Counted from the stretch's first letter, positions 8,803 through 20,070 are shown. The stretch: 54,306 bases of DNA from Candidatus Stygibacter australis (GCA_030765845.1 JAVCDJ010000010.1:1-54306), one strand, 5' to 3'. Notes: a model not told the origin generated them from the letters alone. Made by a program: numbers and translations.

Positions 8803-11800
8803 CTATTTCATAAGAATCATTTTTCTTGTTTCTGAGTGTCCAGTTGTCTGGAATCTCAGGAAATATACTCCACTTGCCTGATGAGTGGCATTCCAGATCA
8901 ACTTGTAATCTCCAGCAGACTGCTGTTCATTCACAAGTGTTTCTATCTTTTGTCCTCTGATATTATAGATATCCACTTTCACATTTCCAGTTTGAGAAAT
9001 CTCATAACTGATCGTGGTTTGAGGATTGAAAGGATTAGGATAGATATTAGCCAGTCCGGTAACTAATGGAGCATCATTATGATCAAAATAGATCACAATA
9101 TCTGATACATCATTACCTGGATCTGTAGTAACCATCTGATTGCTGGAATACACTACTTCATCCTGATACAGTTTGAAGCTTATTTCTTCATTCTCTATAC
9201 CATTAATAACCAATGAGATTATTCCATTATCGATTACAGAGACTGCCCGGCATTCATCACCAGCAAATGCTCCAATGAATCCATCTGCAGGTAATCCTTC
9301 CAGGGATGCATGTCCATAAGCAATGGTACTATTTGTGTATATTACAGGTTCCCAGATCGGGCATACAGGAGCGATTGGCTGCTGAGATGCACGAAGTCCA
9401 TCAGGATAGATCAAGGTAGCTGCTGAGAACATTTTAATCCAGTAACCAGAGCCTGGAGTCATCGTGGTGAGTGTATTAAATTCAGGTGGAAGGCTTGGAT
9501 CGTAACTGCCAAATGAATCTTTGATCTTAAGAAGCTGATCAATGATAGTGAACAATGCATCTTCTAGATCCTGAGAAACCTGCGGCAGGTAACCGGTCAA
9601 GTTCCAGCCAGCACTCAAGGCAATTTGAGTATCCGCTACATTTACTGGTAATCCTTCTAAAGAAAGAGCGGTATTATTAGTAACTTTTACATAATAAGCT
9701 GCACCATCATCTATTTCAGTCAAAGTATTGTAAACCGGTAACAGATCTGGGTCATAACTATAGAATATGTTTTTGACTTTGATAAGTTCTTCGTTTTCAA
9801 TCAGTTCTCCAAAAATATCAGCAATCAGGTAACTGGAAGGATATATGTTAAGTGAGAGCAAGTTCCAGCCAGTTTGAAGATTGATTAACTGAGTGATGTT
9901 TGCACTTTCAGAAGCATTAATAATAATCTGATCTGGTGGATAACCAATTTCCCCACCAGGACTAGTAGTAATCGTCAATGGAACAGAGAGGATAGCATTT
10001 TCGCTTGAATCCCAAATTTTGAAATGAGCTATCTCAGCAGTTTCACCCTGCACTATAAGCGTTACAATGGCAGTACTATCTCCAAGAATAACCACATCAG
10101 ATACAGCACGACATTCTGGTCCCACAAATGTACCTACTCTGTCTCCTTCTTCGGCTGGTAATCCTTCTATCTGAACAATACCATAAACAATGGTGCTGTT
10201 TGTGTAGATTACTGGCGTCCAGTTTGGTCCATAACCACTACCAAATGCTAAATTTATAAAGTCCGGAGGAGTACCAATCTCTCCACCAGGATCAGTTGTA
10301 TAGGTTTCATATAAACTGTAGTACAGGTTTGCAGAATAATCATAAAGACTGAAATCAATCTCTTCGATCTCGACACCATTAACTGTAATTGTGGCATAAG
10401 TGGCTTCATCTTCAACTGAATATACAGGATTGACCCATCCACGTATCTCACCATCCACAAAAGCACCTACCATATCAAGCTCACTAACTGGCAAACCATC
10501 AATGGTTACACGCGAATATACAATTGTGCTTGAAGGATATACTACAGGTACCCAGTCAGGTCCCATCCATACAAGGACATTCCAGATTGTTTCAGCCATA
10601 TAATCTGCATCAGTTACTTGCGCCTTAACAATGTAGTTTCCATTACGATCAAAAGTGATAGCGAATTCCGCAGTATTGATTCCAGGAAGTAACAGGTCAT
10701 TAAGATACCAGGAGATCTCACTATCTTCTTCAATGTCTAGTGTTGATATGCTGAAGGTAACTAAAGATGTATCAGCAATGCTAAATTCAGTCTCTATTGG
10801 CAGAAATTCTGTGATCTCAGGTGGATCATTTACTGGATAAACAATTATATTGATAGTATCCATGGCAGTTGCTCTTCCCTGCTGATCATCAATCGTGAAT
10901 ACCAGTTCTTCTTCACCAAACCAGTTTTCATCTGCTGCAAAGATTAAAAAGTCTCCCATTTGTGCAGTATCGACATGTATGCCTCCAGAAACTGTCAGGT
11001 TCAATGGGTCCATATCAACATCATAAAGATATTGTGAAAAATTAACTTCAAGGATTTCATCCTCATTAAAACTTAAGCTGTCAGGAAGATTAATAAATTC
11101 TGGAGGATCATTAACCGGATGTACTATAACATCCATCACATCAGATGCGATATCGCGACCTACGTTATCAGTTATAGTAATTGTAACTTCTGTGAGACCA
11201 TTCCAGTTTTCTGCTGCACTGAAATCGATTATCAATCCAGTAAAGCTGTTATACAAATTTTCCTGATCATAGTCCACGTTGACTATATTCAGGGCATCTA
11301 AGTCAACATCCGTTGCATAAGAACTTATATCAAAGCTTAATTCCTCATCTTCATTAAAGGAAATAAATATTGGCAGATCAAGATATGGAGCATCATTTAC
11401 CGGGTTCACAATCACGTTCAGGATATCTGTGGCAATTGCTCTGCCTTGCTGATCATTAACAGTGAATTCTAAGTCTTCTGCTCCATTCCAGTTTTCATCA
11501 GCAGTAAAAGTTACCATGTGATCTACGATATCAGCATGGACGTTTACACCCTCTGCAACTGTTAAAAGCAATTCGTCCATATCAACATCATAAAGATATT
11601 GTGAAAAATCCAATTCTTCCACAGTGTCTTCATCAAAATTGATGCTGACCGGCAAGTCGATTTCTGGGGTGTCATTCACTGCCAGCACTTCTACTGTCAT
11701 AACATCTGAAGCTATATAACGATCTGCGGTATCTGTTATGGTAACTGTTACATCAGTGGAACCATTCCAGTTTTCTGCTGAACTGAAATCTATCTCCATG

Positions 11801-14800
11801 TTACTGAAGCTGTTATATAGATTTACTTCTTCATATTCAACGCTGACAATACTTAACTGGTCATAATCTATATCTTCAGCATAAAGCGAAACATCGAATA
11901 AAAGACTTTCATCTTCATTAAATGCCCAATATTCAGGTAAATCAAGAGTTGGCGGATCATTCATTGGATTTACTACAAAACTACAGTTATCAGTAGCAGT
12001 AGCTCTTCCCTGCTGATCATCTACTGTAAAGGTCAGGGTTTCCTCACCATTCCAGTTATCGGTTCCAGTTATTGTTGCAACCAGTCCGTCGATAGCAACT
12101 TCAAGATTTACCATTCCAGATACATAGAGTAAAAGTTCATCGTTTTCTACGTCACTGGAGTACATCCCTATATCAAAGATCATTTCGCCATCTTCATCGA
12201 AATACATTATTGGAGGTACATCCAGAACTGGTGGATCATTCACAGGAATCACATTGATAATAGTTGCATCAACGGCAACTGCTCTGCTTGAATTGTCATC
12301 AACTATAAAAGTAACAGGTTCTGAGCCAAACCAGTTTTCGGGAGCACTCATTGTTACTTCATAGCCATTAATTGAGATATCTATCTGATTATTACCAGTA
12401 AATATTATTGTATGCGTATTATTATCGGGGTCAATGATGTATTGACTGAAATCTTCTACCAGCACTTCATCTTCATTGAAGCTGAACATTGGAGGCAAAT
12501 CAAATATTGGTGGATCATTAACGCCAATTACTTCTACTGAACCATCCACTACATTTATAAATACATTATTGTATTTAAAGTTTGCAATATCAAGAGGACT
12601 AACCCCTCCCTCCAGAGCTGTGAACTGGAATGAAAGAAGTTCACCTTCTCCAGTGATGGGAGTATTATCTGCATAAGCAATATTGATCAATCCGGGTTCA
12701 ACATTATAAACTACCAGCATATTAGGTGATAATGCACCTGCTGTAAATCCATCATACTGGATCACAGCTGGATCATAATACAGATTGAACTGATAAGAGA
12801 TTATATTCATATCAGGCTGTATCATCGTAGTAGAGATTGGCACATCAAATGGCTCGTCTTCATTCAGAGTAAGTTCAGGTGCACTAACCACTATTTCATC
12901 AATAGGGTGATCGATCACTGTTACAACAACTTCATCAATTTCAGACCAGGCTTGTCCATCAGACACTTCCAGTCCAAACACGAGATCCGTATCAGCATCT
13001 AACCATGGTGCAGTAAAGCTGGGTGTGGGAGAAGCAGGATCATCAAGAATTATGCCATTAGGAGCTAACCAGTTAAATGTAAGGTCATAAGTTGGCTCTG
13101 CCGTAACTACAAATACATAAGGATCCATGCCACCGCCAACTACCATATCAGCAGTAAATGGCAATTCACCTTCTACATCATAGATCATATCTGCACTGGC
13201 ATCATAAAATTTAAATGTCATGACCTCTCCATCGGTTACATTACTATATACCTGAGGCATAAAGGCATAGTAACCAAAGGGAACAGTGTAATCTTGAACA
13301 CTGTCATCACTCTGTTGAGCGATACCACGACATTCATCACCTACAAATACACCGATCATATCATTAAGATCTTCAGCAGGAATTCCATTGATAGTCACCA
13401 TACCCCAGATAAATCCGTTATATTCATAATCTGGAGGATTAAGATCCCATTGTGGTACTCTCAAATAGTCGTCTGGATCATATGATGCAGTACCATTCAA
13501 CATGACTACTTCACCCTCGTCTACTATCTGGTCAGGTCCTGCAACTGCTACTGGAGGATAATTACCCACATCGATAAACACTGATCCATCAACCAGATTA
13601 TCAAGATAAAGTGCATTATATTTAAATTCATTAAGATCAAGAGTCGTATCTCCTGCAAGTAATGCCGTAAATTCCATTACTATTAAATCCCCTACTCCAC
13701 TCAAGGACATATAATCTGCAAATGCTACAGTGATATTTCCAGCAACATTTTCAAAAGCCAGAAGGTTACCTGATGTTATTACATTACCAGCTTCATAGCC
13801 TACAAATTCTACATATTCCGGATCAAAGCCTACATTGAACTGAAAACTGATCACACCCCAGTTTTCCTGCAGTTCTGTAGTGCTGATACCCACTGTAAAA
13901 TTAAGTCCCTCACGAGTCTCTGCGTCCTGACATGTGATTACTGCGTCAGCATATGGTTCCACGATAGTTACCATACCATCATAAATATTGGCATCATCAA
14001 GATACAGTGAATTATATTCAAAGTTTTCTATATCAAGTACTGATTGGTCAAGTTCCATTGCTGCTGTAAATTCCAGCTCTATCAGAGTTCCTTCTCCACT
14101 GATTGGAGCAAAATCTGCAAATGCTACAGATACATTTCCATCAGCATTTTCATATGCCAGCAGATTACCAGAATTGATTATGGAACCATTACTGTATCCT
14201 ACATAATCAAGAAGCTCAGGATCAAATCCCAGATCAAACTGGAAGCTGATAACATTCCAACCTTCATTTATATCTGAAGTTGATATACCTACGGTGAATG
14301 TCTCACCACCGCCGACAGTAAGTTCCGGTGCACTGATCACTGCATTGGAAAAAGGAATGATAATATCAATTGTGCCACCTTCTACATTTGGCAGGTATGT
14401 GGCATTATATTTGAAATTCTCTATAGTTATATCAGTGCTGCCTAATTGCTGAGGAATAAAATTAAATCCAGCGATACTTCCCGCTCCGACCAAAGCATTA
14501 AAATCAGCAAAAGCGACAGAAACATGTCCTGGAGTAATCTCATAAGCCAGTAGATTGCCACCAGTGGGTACATCACCTAATTGGTATCCGGAAAATTCAA
14601 GCATTGCAGGATCATAATATAGATCAAACTGATATGATATTATCTCCCAGTCTGCCATCAGCTCTTCAGTCATAAGATCGCAGGTGAATTCCATATCTAA
14701 GCCGGCTTCTTCATTTTCTATATAAACTCCAGTGTAATAATATGGTACATGCACTGTGATTGTTGCTGGTAGTAAATTTTGCACGGCAGTATTATTATAA

Positions 14801-17800
14801 TAAAAATCACTAATGTTAATTTCTGACTGATCTAATACGGTGCCTACGAATGTAAACTGAGTAAGATAGTCAGGATTAGTAATAGCGTCTGCGGTGCTGA
14901 ATGCTACCTGCAGAACACCTGGCTCAGTATCATTTACAACCAGCATTCCTTCAGGCATTCCTGTTCCATTGCTGGAGCCTGTATAGGTAAGAATTGCCGG
15001 ATCATAATTAACAATATATTGATATGATATTACACCAAAATCTGCATTAAGAGGTGTTGTGTAAACATTAACAGGAAATTCCTCATCCAATATGACATCC
15101 TGATCATCCATAAATATAACTGCGTCAGCAGGATTGGGAACATTGATTATGGTTACTAATACTTCATCAGTGGCGATAAATTCACCATCATCAACAGTTA
15201 AAGTCATTACTATATCAGTATTCTCTTCAACTTCTGGAGCAGTAAAAGTTGGATTTATAACGGTTTCATCATCAAGGACAAGGTCACCAGTCCATAAATA
15301 GGTGATCTCATCATCAGGATCATAACTTCCGCTGCCATCGAGCATTCCTGGTTCACCTTCCAGAATTTCAAAATCATCTCCTGCATCTGCTATTGGTGGA
15401 TCATTTACTGGTTCTACTACAAAATTACAATCATCACTTGCTGTTGCTCTTCCCTGCTGATCATCTACAGTAAAGGTTAGGAGTTCCTCACCATTCCAGT
15501 TATCGGTTCCAGTTATTGTTGCAACCAGTCCGTCGATAACAACTTCAAGGTTTACCATACCCGTTACATAAAGTAGAAGTGGGTCATTTTCCACGTCACT
15601 GGAGTACATCCCAATGTCAAATATCATCTCGCCATCTTCATCGAAATACATTACTGGAGGTACATCCAGAACTGGTGGATCATTTACTGATACTACATTG
15701 ATTACGGTTGTATCGAATGCAACTGCACCTGCATTATCAGTTACTATAAAGGTAACTGTTTCTGAGCCAAACCAGTCTGCCGGAGCACTCATTGTTACAT
15801 CATAACCCATTACTGAGATATTTATCATGCTATTACCAGAGAAAATAATAGTATGCTCATCATTATCAGGATCAATGATATACTGACTGAAATCTTCTAC
15901 CAGCACTTCATCTTCATTGAAGCTGATCATTGGTGGCAGATCAAATACTGGTGGATCATTGACGTCAATTACTTCCACAGAACCATCCACCATATTTACA
16001 AATACATTATTGTATTTAAAGTTTGCAATATCAAGAGGGCTAACCCCTCCATCCAGAGTTGTGAACTGGAATGAAAGAAGTTCACCTTCTCCAGTGATGG
16101 GATTATTATCTGCATAAGCAACATTGATCATACCCGGTTCAACATTATATACTACCAGCATATTAGGTGATAATGCGCCTGCTGTAAACCCATCATACTG
16201 GATCACAACTGGATCATAATACAGATTGAACTGATAAGAGATAACATCCATATCAGGCTGTATCATCGTAGTAGTGATTGGCACATCAAATTGTACGTCT
16301 TCATCCAGAGTAAATTCAGGTGCACTAACCACTATTTCATCAATAGGGTGATCAATCACTGTTACAACAACTTCATCAATTTCAGACCAGGCTTGTCCAT
16401 CAGAAACTTCCAGTCCAAACACGAGATCCGTATCAGCATCTAACCATGGTGCAGTAAAGCTGGGTGTGGGAGAAGCAGGATCATCAAGGATTATACCATC
16501 AGGAGCTAACCAGTTAAATGTAAGGTCATAAGTTGGCTCTGCTGTTACTACAAATACATAAGGATCCATGCCACCGCCAACTACCATATCAGCAGTAAAT
16601 GGCAATTCACCTTCTACATCATAGATCATATCTGCACTGGCATCATAAAATTTAAATGTCATGACCTCTCCATCGGTTACATTACTATATACCTGAGGCA
16701 TAAAGGCATAGTAACCAAAGGGAACAGTGTAATCTTGAACACTGTCATCACTCTGTTGAGCGATACCACGACATTCATCACCTACAAATACACCGATCAT
16801 ATCATTAAGATCTTCAGCAGGAATTCCATTGATAGTCACCATACCCCAGATAAATCCGTTATATTCATAATCTGGAGGATTAAGATCCCATTGTGGTACT
16901 CTCAAATAGTCGTCTGGATCATATGATGCAGTACCATTCAACATGACTACTTCACCCTCGTCTACTATCTGGTCAGGTCCTGCAACTGCTACTGGAGGAT
17001 AATTACCCACATCGATAAACACAGATCCATCAACCAGATTATCAAGATAAAATGCATTATATTTAAATTCATTAAGATCAAGAGTCGTGTCTCCTGCAAG
17101 TAATGCCGTAAATTCCAATACTATTAAATCCCCTACTCCACTCAAGGACATATAATCTGCAAATGCTACAGTAATATTTCCGGCAGCATTTTCAAAAGCC
17201 AGAAGGTTACCTGATGTTATCACATTACCAGCTTCATAACCTACATACTCCACATATTCCGGATCAAATCCTAGATTGAACTGAAAACTGATCAAACCCC
17301 AGTTTTCCTGCAGTTCTGTAGTGCTGATACCAACAGTAAAATTAAGTCCCTCACGAGTCTCTGCGTCCTGACATGTGATTACTGCGTCAGCATATGGTTC
17401 CACGATGGTTACCATACCATCATAAATATTGGCATCATCAAGAAACAGTGAATTATATTTAAAGTTTCCTATATCAAGTACTGATTGGTCAAGTTCCATT
17501 GCTGCTGTAAATTCCAGCTCTATCAATGTACCTTCTCCACCAATTGGATCAAAATTAGCAAATGCCACTGCCACGTTTCCGTCTGCATTCTCATAAGCTA
17601 ACAGATTTCCTGCATTGATTATGGAGCCATAATTGTATCCTACAAAATCCAGAAGATCTGCATCAAATCCCAGGTCAAACTGGAAGCTGATAACACCCCA
17701 GGCTGGATTAATGTCTGTGGTTGATATCCCTACGGTGAATGTCTCACCACCGCCGACAGTAAGTTCTGGTGCGCTGATCACTGCATTGGAATAAGGAATA

Positions 17801-20070
17801 ATTATATTAATAGTACCACCTTCTACATTAGGCAGGTAAGCGGCATTATATTTGAAATTCTCTATAATTATATCAGTGCTGCCTAATTGCTGTGGAATAA
17901 AATTAAATCCAGCGATACTTCCCGCTCCGATTAAAGCATTAAAATCAGCAAAAGCGACAGAAACATGTCCTGGAGTTATTTCATAAGCCAGTAGATTGCC
18001 ACCAGTGGGTACATCACCTAATTGATATCCGGAAAATTCAAGCATTGCAGGATCATAATATAGATCAAACTGATATGATATTATCTCCCAGTCTGCCATC
18101 AGCTCTTCAGTCATAAGATCGCTGGTGAATTCCATATTTAAGCCGACTTCTTCATTTTCTATATAAACTCCGGTGTAATAATATGGTACATGCACAGTGA
18201 TCATTGCTGGTAGTACATTTTGCACGGCAGTATTATTATAATAAAAATCACTTATGTTAATTTCTGATTGGTCTAATACTGTGCCTACAAATGTAAACTG
18301 AGTAAGATAATCAGGATTAGTAATAGCATCTGCAGTGCTGAATGCAACCTGCAGAACACCTGGTTCTGTATCATTTACAACCAGCATTCCATCCGGCATT
18401 CCAGTTCCAATACTGGAACCTGTATATGTAAGAATTGCCGGATCATAATTAACAATATACTGATATGAAATTACACCAAAATCTGCATCAAGAGGTGTTG
18501 TGTAAACATTGATAGGAAATTCCTGATCTAGTGTAACATCCTGATCATCCATAGATATAACTGCGTCAGCAGGATTGGGAACATTGATTATGGTTACTAA
18601 TACTTCATCAGTAGCGATAAATTCACCATCATCAACAGTTAAAGTCATAAATATATAAGTATTCTCTTCAACTTCTGGAGCAGTAAAAGTTGGATTTATA
18701 GCGGTTTCATCATCGAGGACAAGATCACCAGTCCATAAATAAGTGATGTCATCATCATTAGGATCATAACTTCCGCTGCCATCAAGCATTCCTGCTTCAC
18801 CTTCCAGAATTTCAAAATCCACTCCAGCAGATGCTATGGGTGCATTATTAGGATTGGTTATAATTACCTCTCCTTGAACCAGGTTGGTGATATATTCATT
18901 ATTATAAACAACTTCTGATAAAGTCAGTTCTGTTGTACCATCATCAATGGCATTAAACAGGAATTCTACAAGAGACCCTTCACCATAAACTACATCACTA
19001 TTTGCATAAGCAACTTGAAGTACTCCAGGCACTGTGTCATTTATTACCAGATCATCTATAAAACGGTTTTGTTCATTCAATCCAGCATATTCCAGCAATT
19101 CTGCATCATAAGTAAGAATAAACTGAAAAGCTACTAAGCCATTTTCAGGCATTACAAGTGATGTCTGAACAGCACTCATAAACTGATCACCAATAAATAC
19201 ATCAGCACCAGTGACACTAACGGTTATTTCTTCCCAGGCTGGATAAACGGTTATCAAACCGCTGATATCGTCACTTACCTCATAATTATTCATATAGACA
19301 TCGGAGATATATTGCTCGTCATATCCATAACCAACAGCTTGGAAAGTGATTATCAAAAGATCATTGATCCCTGAAATCGGGTCAGCTCCTGCATAAGCCA
19401 CGTTGAGCATACCTGACTCTTCTGCATTTACCACTAATTGTCCATTTAAATCTGGATCCAAAGCGGAATCTACATATTCCACTATCTCAGGATCGTAATA
19501 ATAGCTGAACTGATAACTGAGTATGCCATCATCTAGTAAGATATCAATGGATTGTACTGTCACGTCAAAAGCACTGAGGCCCTGATGTTCTACATCTTCA
19601 ATAGTTAATCCAAGTACTGGAAAAGGAACTATTGAGATCATGCCACCAGTGAAATTAGTGATATCAGTATTGTTGTAGCGTGCTTCGGTTAGTGTGATTG
19701 CGGTCTCACATGGTTCAACCGGTTCTAAATTGATGGACATTAATTCATTGATCCCAGTAAGTGCAGCAGCACTTGCCCAAACTACATTGATCAGTCCAGG
19801 ATTAAGATCGTTAACTACCAGCATGCCTGGTAAATCTGCTCCAGTAGTATAACCATTATACACGAACAGGTCTGCATCATAATTCAAATGAAATTGAAAT
19901 GATATTGCCTGATCTTCTGCTAACAGGTCACTACTATTTACTTGAAAGTCAAACGGGGCAAGCCCCATCTGGTCTATATCGCTCATCACAAATCCCGCAC
20001 TGGCAAGATCAGCCTGCAATATAGCAACAGTTAGAGCAATAAACAAAATCAAAAAGATTTTCCGTTTCAT
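8803..20070 (-). CDS. Giant secreted multi-domain protein (cohesin-like, PKD, cadherin-like modules; T9SS-type C-terminal domain)
   Basis: About 3755 residues. I start it at ATG 20070, preceded by TGGAGGTA and opening a clear signal peptide (MKRKIFLILFIALTVAIL...ASAG); the frame is open for 22 more codons upstream without such support. Order: three cohesin-like domains (SYQF...YDP...GxG-L...F-YNN pattern), then a unit of PKD, four cohesin-like, a PKD split by an inserted domain, one cohesin-like and two cadherin-like domains (NDPP...FNEDE). That unit is repeated. Four more cadherin-like domains follow, then an Ig-like stretch, three WxPVIYTNSTIVYG-type domains (two before and one after a GWNLLS...GYWIK pair), and a C-terminal sorting domain (NIYPNPFNPQTTISYEI...GVYFLRF...KMILMK). 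The protein is very acidic, as expected outside the cell. It may be an adhesin or surface scaffold; no catalytic domain was recognised. It is monocistronic between terminator and promoter. Confidence 0.9.
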   Translation of the reverse strand: MKRKIFLILFIALTVAILQADLASAGFVMSDIDQMGLAPFDFQVNSSDLLAEDQAISFQFHLNYDADLFVYNGYTTGADLPGMLVVNDLNPGLINVVWASAAALTGINELMSINLEPVEPCETAITLTEARYNNTDITNFTGGMISIVPFPVLGLTIEDVEHQGLSAFDVTVQSIDILLDDGILSYQFSYYYDPEIVEYVDSALDPDLNGQLVVNAEESGMLNVAYAGADPISGINDLLIITFQAVGYGYDEQYISDVYMNNYEVSDDISGLITVYPAWEEITVSVTGADVFIGDQFMSAVQTSLVMPENGLVAFQFILTYDAELLEYAGLNEQNRFIDDLVINDTVPGVLQVAYANSDVVYGEGSLVEFLFNAIDDGTTELTLSEVVYNNEYITNLVQGEVIITNPNNAPIASAGVDFEILEGEAGMLDGSGSYDPNDDDITYLWTGDLVLDDETAINPTFTAPEVEENTYIFMTLTVDDGEFIATDEVLVTIINVPNPADAVISMDDQDVTLDQEFPINVYTTPLDADFGVISYQYIVNYDPAILTYTGSSIGTGMPDGMLVVNDTEPGVLQVAFSTADAITNPDYLTQFTFVGTVLDQSEINISDFYYNNTAVQNVLPAMITVHVPYYYTGVYIENEEVGLNMEFTSDLMTEELMADWEIISYQFDLYYDPAMLEFSGYQLGDVPTGGNLLAYEITPGHVSVAFADFNALIGAGSIAGFNFIPQQLGSTDIIIENFKYNAAYLPNVEGGTINIIIPYSNAVISAPELTVGGGETFTVGISTTDINPAWGVISFQFDLGFDADLLDFVGYNYGSIINAGNLLAYENADGNVAVAFANFDPIGGEGTLIELEFTAAMELDQSVLDIGNFKYNSLFLDDANIYDGMVTIVEPYADAVITCQDAETREGLNFTVGISTTELQENWGLISFQFNLGFDPEYVEYVGYEAGNVITSGNLLAFENAAGNITVAFADYMSLSGVGDLIVLEFTALLAGDTTLDLNEFKYNAFYLDNLVDGSVFIDVGNYPPVAVAGPDQIVDEGEVVMLNGTASYDPDDYLRVPQWDLNPPDYEYNGFIWGMVTINGIPAEDLNDMIGVFVGDECRGIAQQSDDSVQDYTVPFGYYAFMPQVYSNVTDGEVMTFKFYDASADMIYDVEGELPFTADMVVGGGMDPYVFVVTAEPTYDLTFNWLAPDGIILDDPASPTPSFTAPWLDADTDLVFGLEVSDGQAWSEIDEVVVTVIDHPIDEIVVSAPEFTLDEDVQFDVPITTTMIQPDMDVISYQFNLYYDPVVIQYDGFTAGALSPNMLVVYNVEPGMINVAYADNNPITGEGELLSFQFTTLDGGVSPLDIANFKYNNVFVNMVDGSVEVIDVNDPPVFDLPPMISFNEDEVLVEDFSQYIIDPDNDEHTIIFSGNSMINISVMGYDVTMSAPADWFGSETVTFIVTDNAGAVAFDTTVINVVSVNDPPVLDVPPVMYFDEDGEMIFDIGMYSSDVENDPLLLYVTGMVNLEVVIDGLVATITGTDNWNGEELLTFTVDDQQGRATASDDCNFVVEPVNDPPIADAGDDFEILEGEPGMLDGSGSYDPDDEITYLWTGDLVLDDETVINPTFTAPEVEENTDIVMTLTVDDGEFIATDEVLVTIINVPNPADAVIFMDDQDVILDEEFPVNVYTTPLNADFGVISYQYIVNYDPAILTYTGSSNGTGMPEGMLVVNDTEPGVLQVAFSTADAITNPDYLTQFTFVGTVLDQSEINISDFYYNNTAVQNLLPATITVHVPYYYTGVYIENEEAGLDMEFTCDLMTEELMADWEIISYQFDLYYDPAMLEFSGYQLGDVPTGGNLLAYEITPGHVSVAFADFNALVGAGSIAGFNFIPQQLGSTDITIENFKYNATYLPNVEGGTIDIIIPFSNAVISAPELTVGGGETFTVGISTSDINEGWNVISFQFDLGFDPELLDYVGYSNGSIINSGNLLAYENADGNVSVAFADFAPISGEGTLIELEFTAAMELDQSVLDIENFEYNSLYLDDANIYDGMVTIVEPYADAVITCQDAETREGLNFTVGISTTELQENWGVISFQFNVGFDPEYVEFVGYEAGNVITSGNLLAFENVAGNITVAFADYMSLSGVGDLIVMEFTALLAGDTTLDLNEFKYNALYLDNLVDGSVFIDVGNYPPVAVAGPDQIVDEGEVVMLNGTASYDPDDYLRVPQWDLNPPDYEYNGFIWGMVTINGIPAEDLNDMIGVFVGDECRGIAQQSDDSVQDYTVPFGYYAFMPQVYSNVTDGEVMTFKFYDASADMIYDVEGELPFTADMVVGGGMDPYVFVVTAEPTYDLTFNWLAPNGIILDDPASPTPSFTAPWLDADTDLVFGLEVSDGQAWSEIDEVVVTVIDHPIDEIVVSAPELTLNEDEPFDVPISTTMIQPDMNIISYQFNLYYDPAVIQYDGFTAGALSPNMLVVYNVEPGLINIAYADNTPITGEGELLSFQFTALEGGVSPLDIANFKYNNVFINVVDGSVEVIGVNDPPIFDLPPMFSFNEDEVLVEDFSQYIIDPDNNTHTIIFTGNNQIDISINGYEVTMSAPENWFGSEPVTFIVDDNSSRAVAVDATIINVIPVNDPPVLDVPPIMYFDEDGEMIFDIGMYSSDVENDELLLYVSGMVNLEVAIDGLVATITGTDNWNGEETLTFTVDDQQGRATATDNCSFVVNPMNDPPTLDLPEYWAFNEDESLLFDVSLYAEDIDYDQLSIVSVEYEEVNLYNSFSNMEIDFSSAENWNGSTDVTVTITDTADRYIASDVMTVEVLAVNDTPEIDLPVSINFDEDTVEELDFSQYLYDVDMDELLLTVAEGVNVHADIVDHMVTFTADENWNGAEDLEFTVNDQQGRAIATDILNVIVNPVNDAPYLDLPIFISFNEDEELSFDISSYATDVDLDALNIVNVDYDQENLYNSFTGLIIDFSAAENWNGLTEVTITITDNVGRDIASDVMDVIVHPVNDPPEFINLPDSLSFNEDEILEVNFSQYLYDVDMDPLNLTVSGGIHVDTAQMGDFLIFAADENWFGEEELVFTIDDQQGRATAMDTINIIVYPVNDPPEITEFLPIETEFSIADTSLVTFSISTLDIEEDSEISWYLNDLLLPGINTAEFAITFDRNGNYIVKAQVTDADYMAETIWNVLVWMGPDWVPVVYPSSTIVYSRVTIDGLPVSELDMVGAFVDGEIRGWVNPVYSVEDEATYATITVNGVEIEEIDFSLYDYSANLYYSLYETYTTDPGGEIGTPPDFINLAFGSGYGPNWTPVIYTNSTIVYGIVQIEGLPAEEGDRVGTFVGPECRAVSDVVILGDSTAIVTLIVQGETAEIAHFKIWDSSENAILSVPLTITTSPGGEIGYPPDQIIINASESANITQLINLQTGWNLLSLNIYPSSYLIADIFGELIENEELIKVKNIFYSYDPDLLPVYNTLTEIDDGAAYYVKVTNNTALSLEGLPVNVADTQIALSAGWNLTGYLPQVSQDLEDALFTIIDQLLKIKDSFGSYDPSLPPEFNTLTTMTPGSGYWIKMFSAATLIYPDGLRASQQPIAPVCPIWEPVIYTNSTIAYGHASLEGLPADGFIGAFAGDECRAVSVIDNGIISLVINGIENEEISFKLYQDEVVYSSNQMVTTDPGNDVSDIVIYFDHNDAPLVTGLANIYPNPFNPQTTISYEISQTGNVKVDIYNIRGQKIETLVNEQQSAGDYKLIWNATHQASGVYFLRFQTTGHSETRKMILMK
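11951..18840 (-). repeat. 3.44-kb in-frame tandem duplication inside the giant gene
   Basis: Two adjacent copies, about 15395-18840 (first in the protein) and 11951-15394 (second), are offset by 3441-3444 bases, i.e. 1147-1148 codons. Each runs from a PKD domain (ADAGDDFEILEGE) through to a cadherin-like domain ending NDPP. Divergence is uneven. By eye, 13106-13581 and 16547-17022 are identical over 476 bases, while other parts differ at both silent and amino-acid-changing sites. Two single-codon indels explain the offset change. Confidence 0.9.

Noticed and set aside
13294-16926. Identical 63-codon + strand ORFs at 13294-13485 and 16735-16926
   Set aside because: They are antisense shadows of the duplicated part of the giant gene; their identity follows from the 3441-base repeat and they have no RBS.
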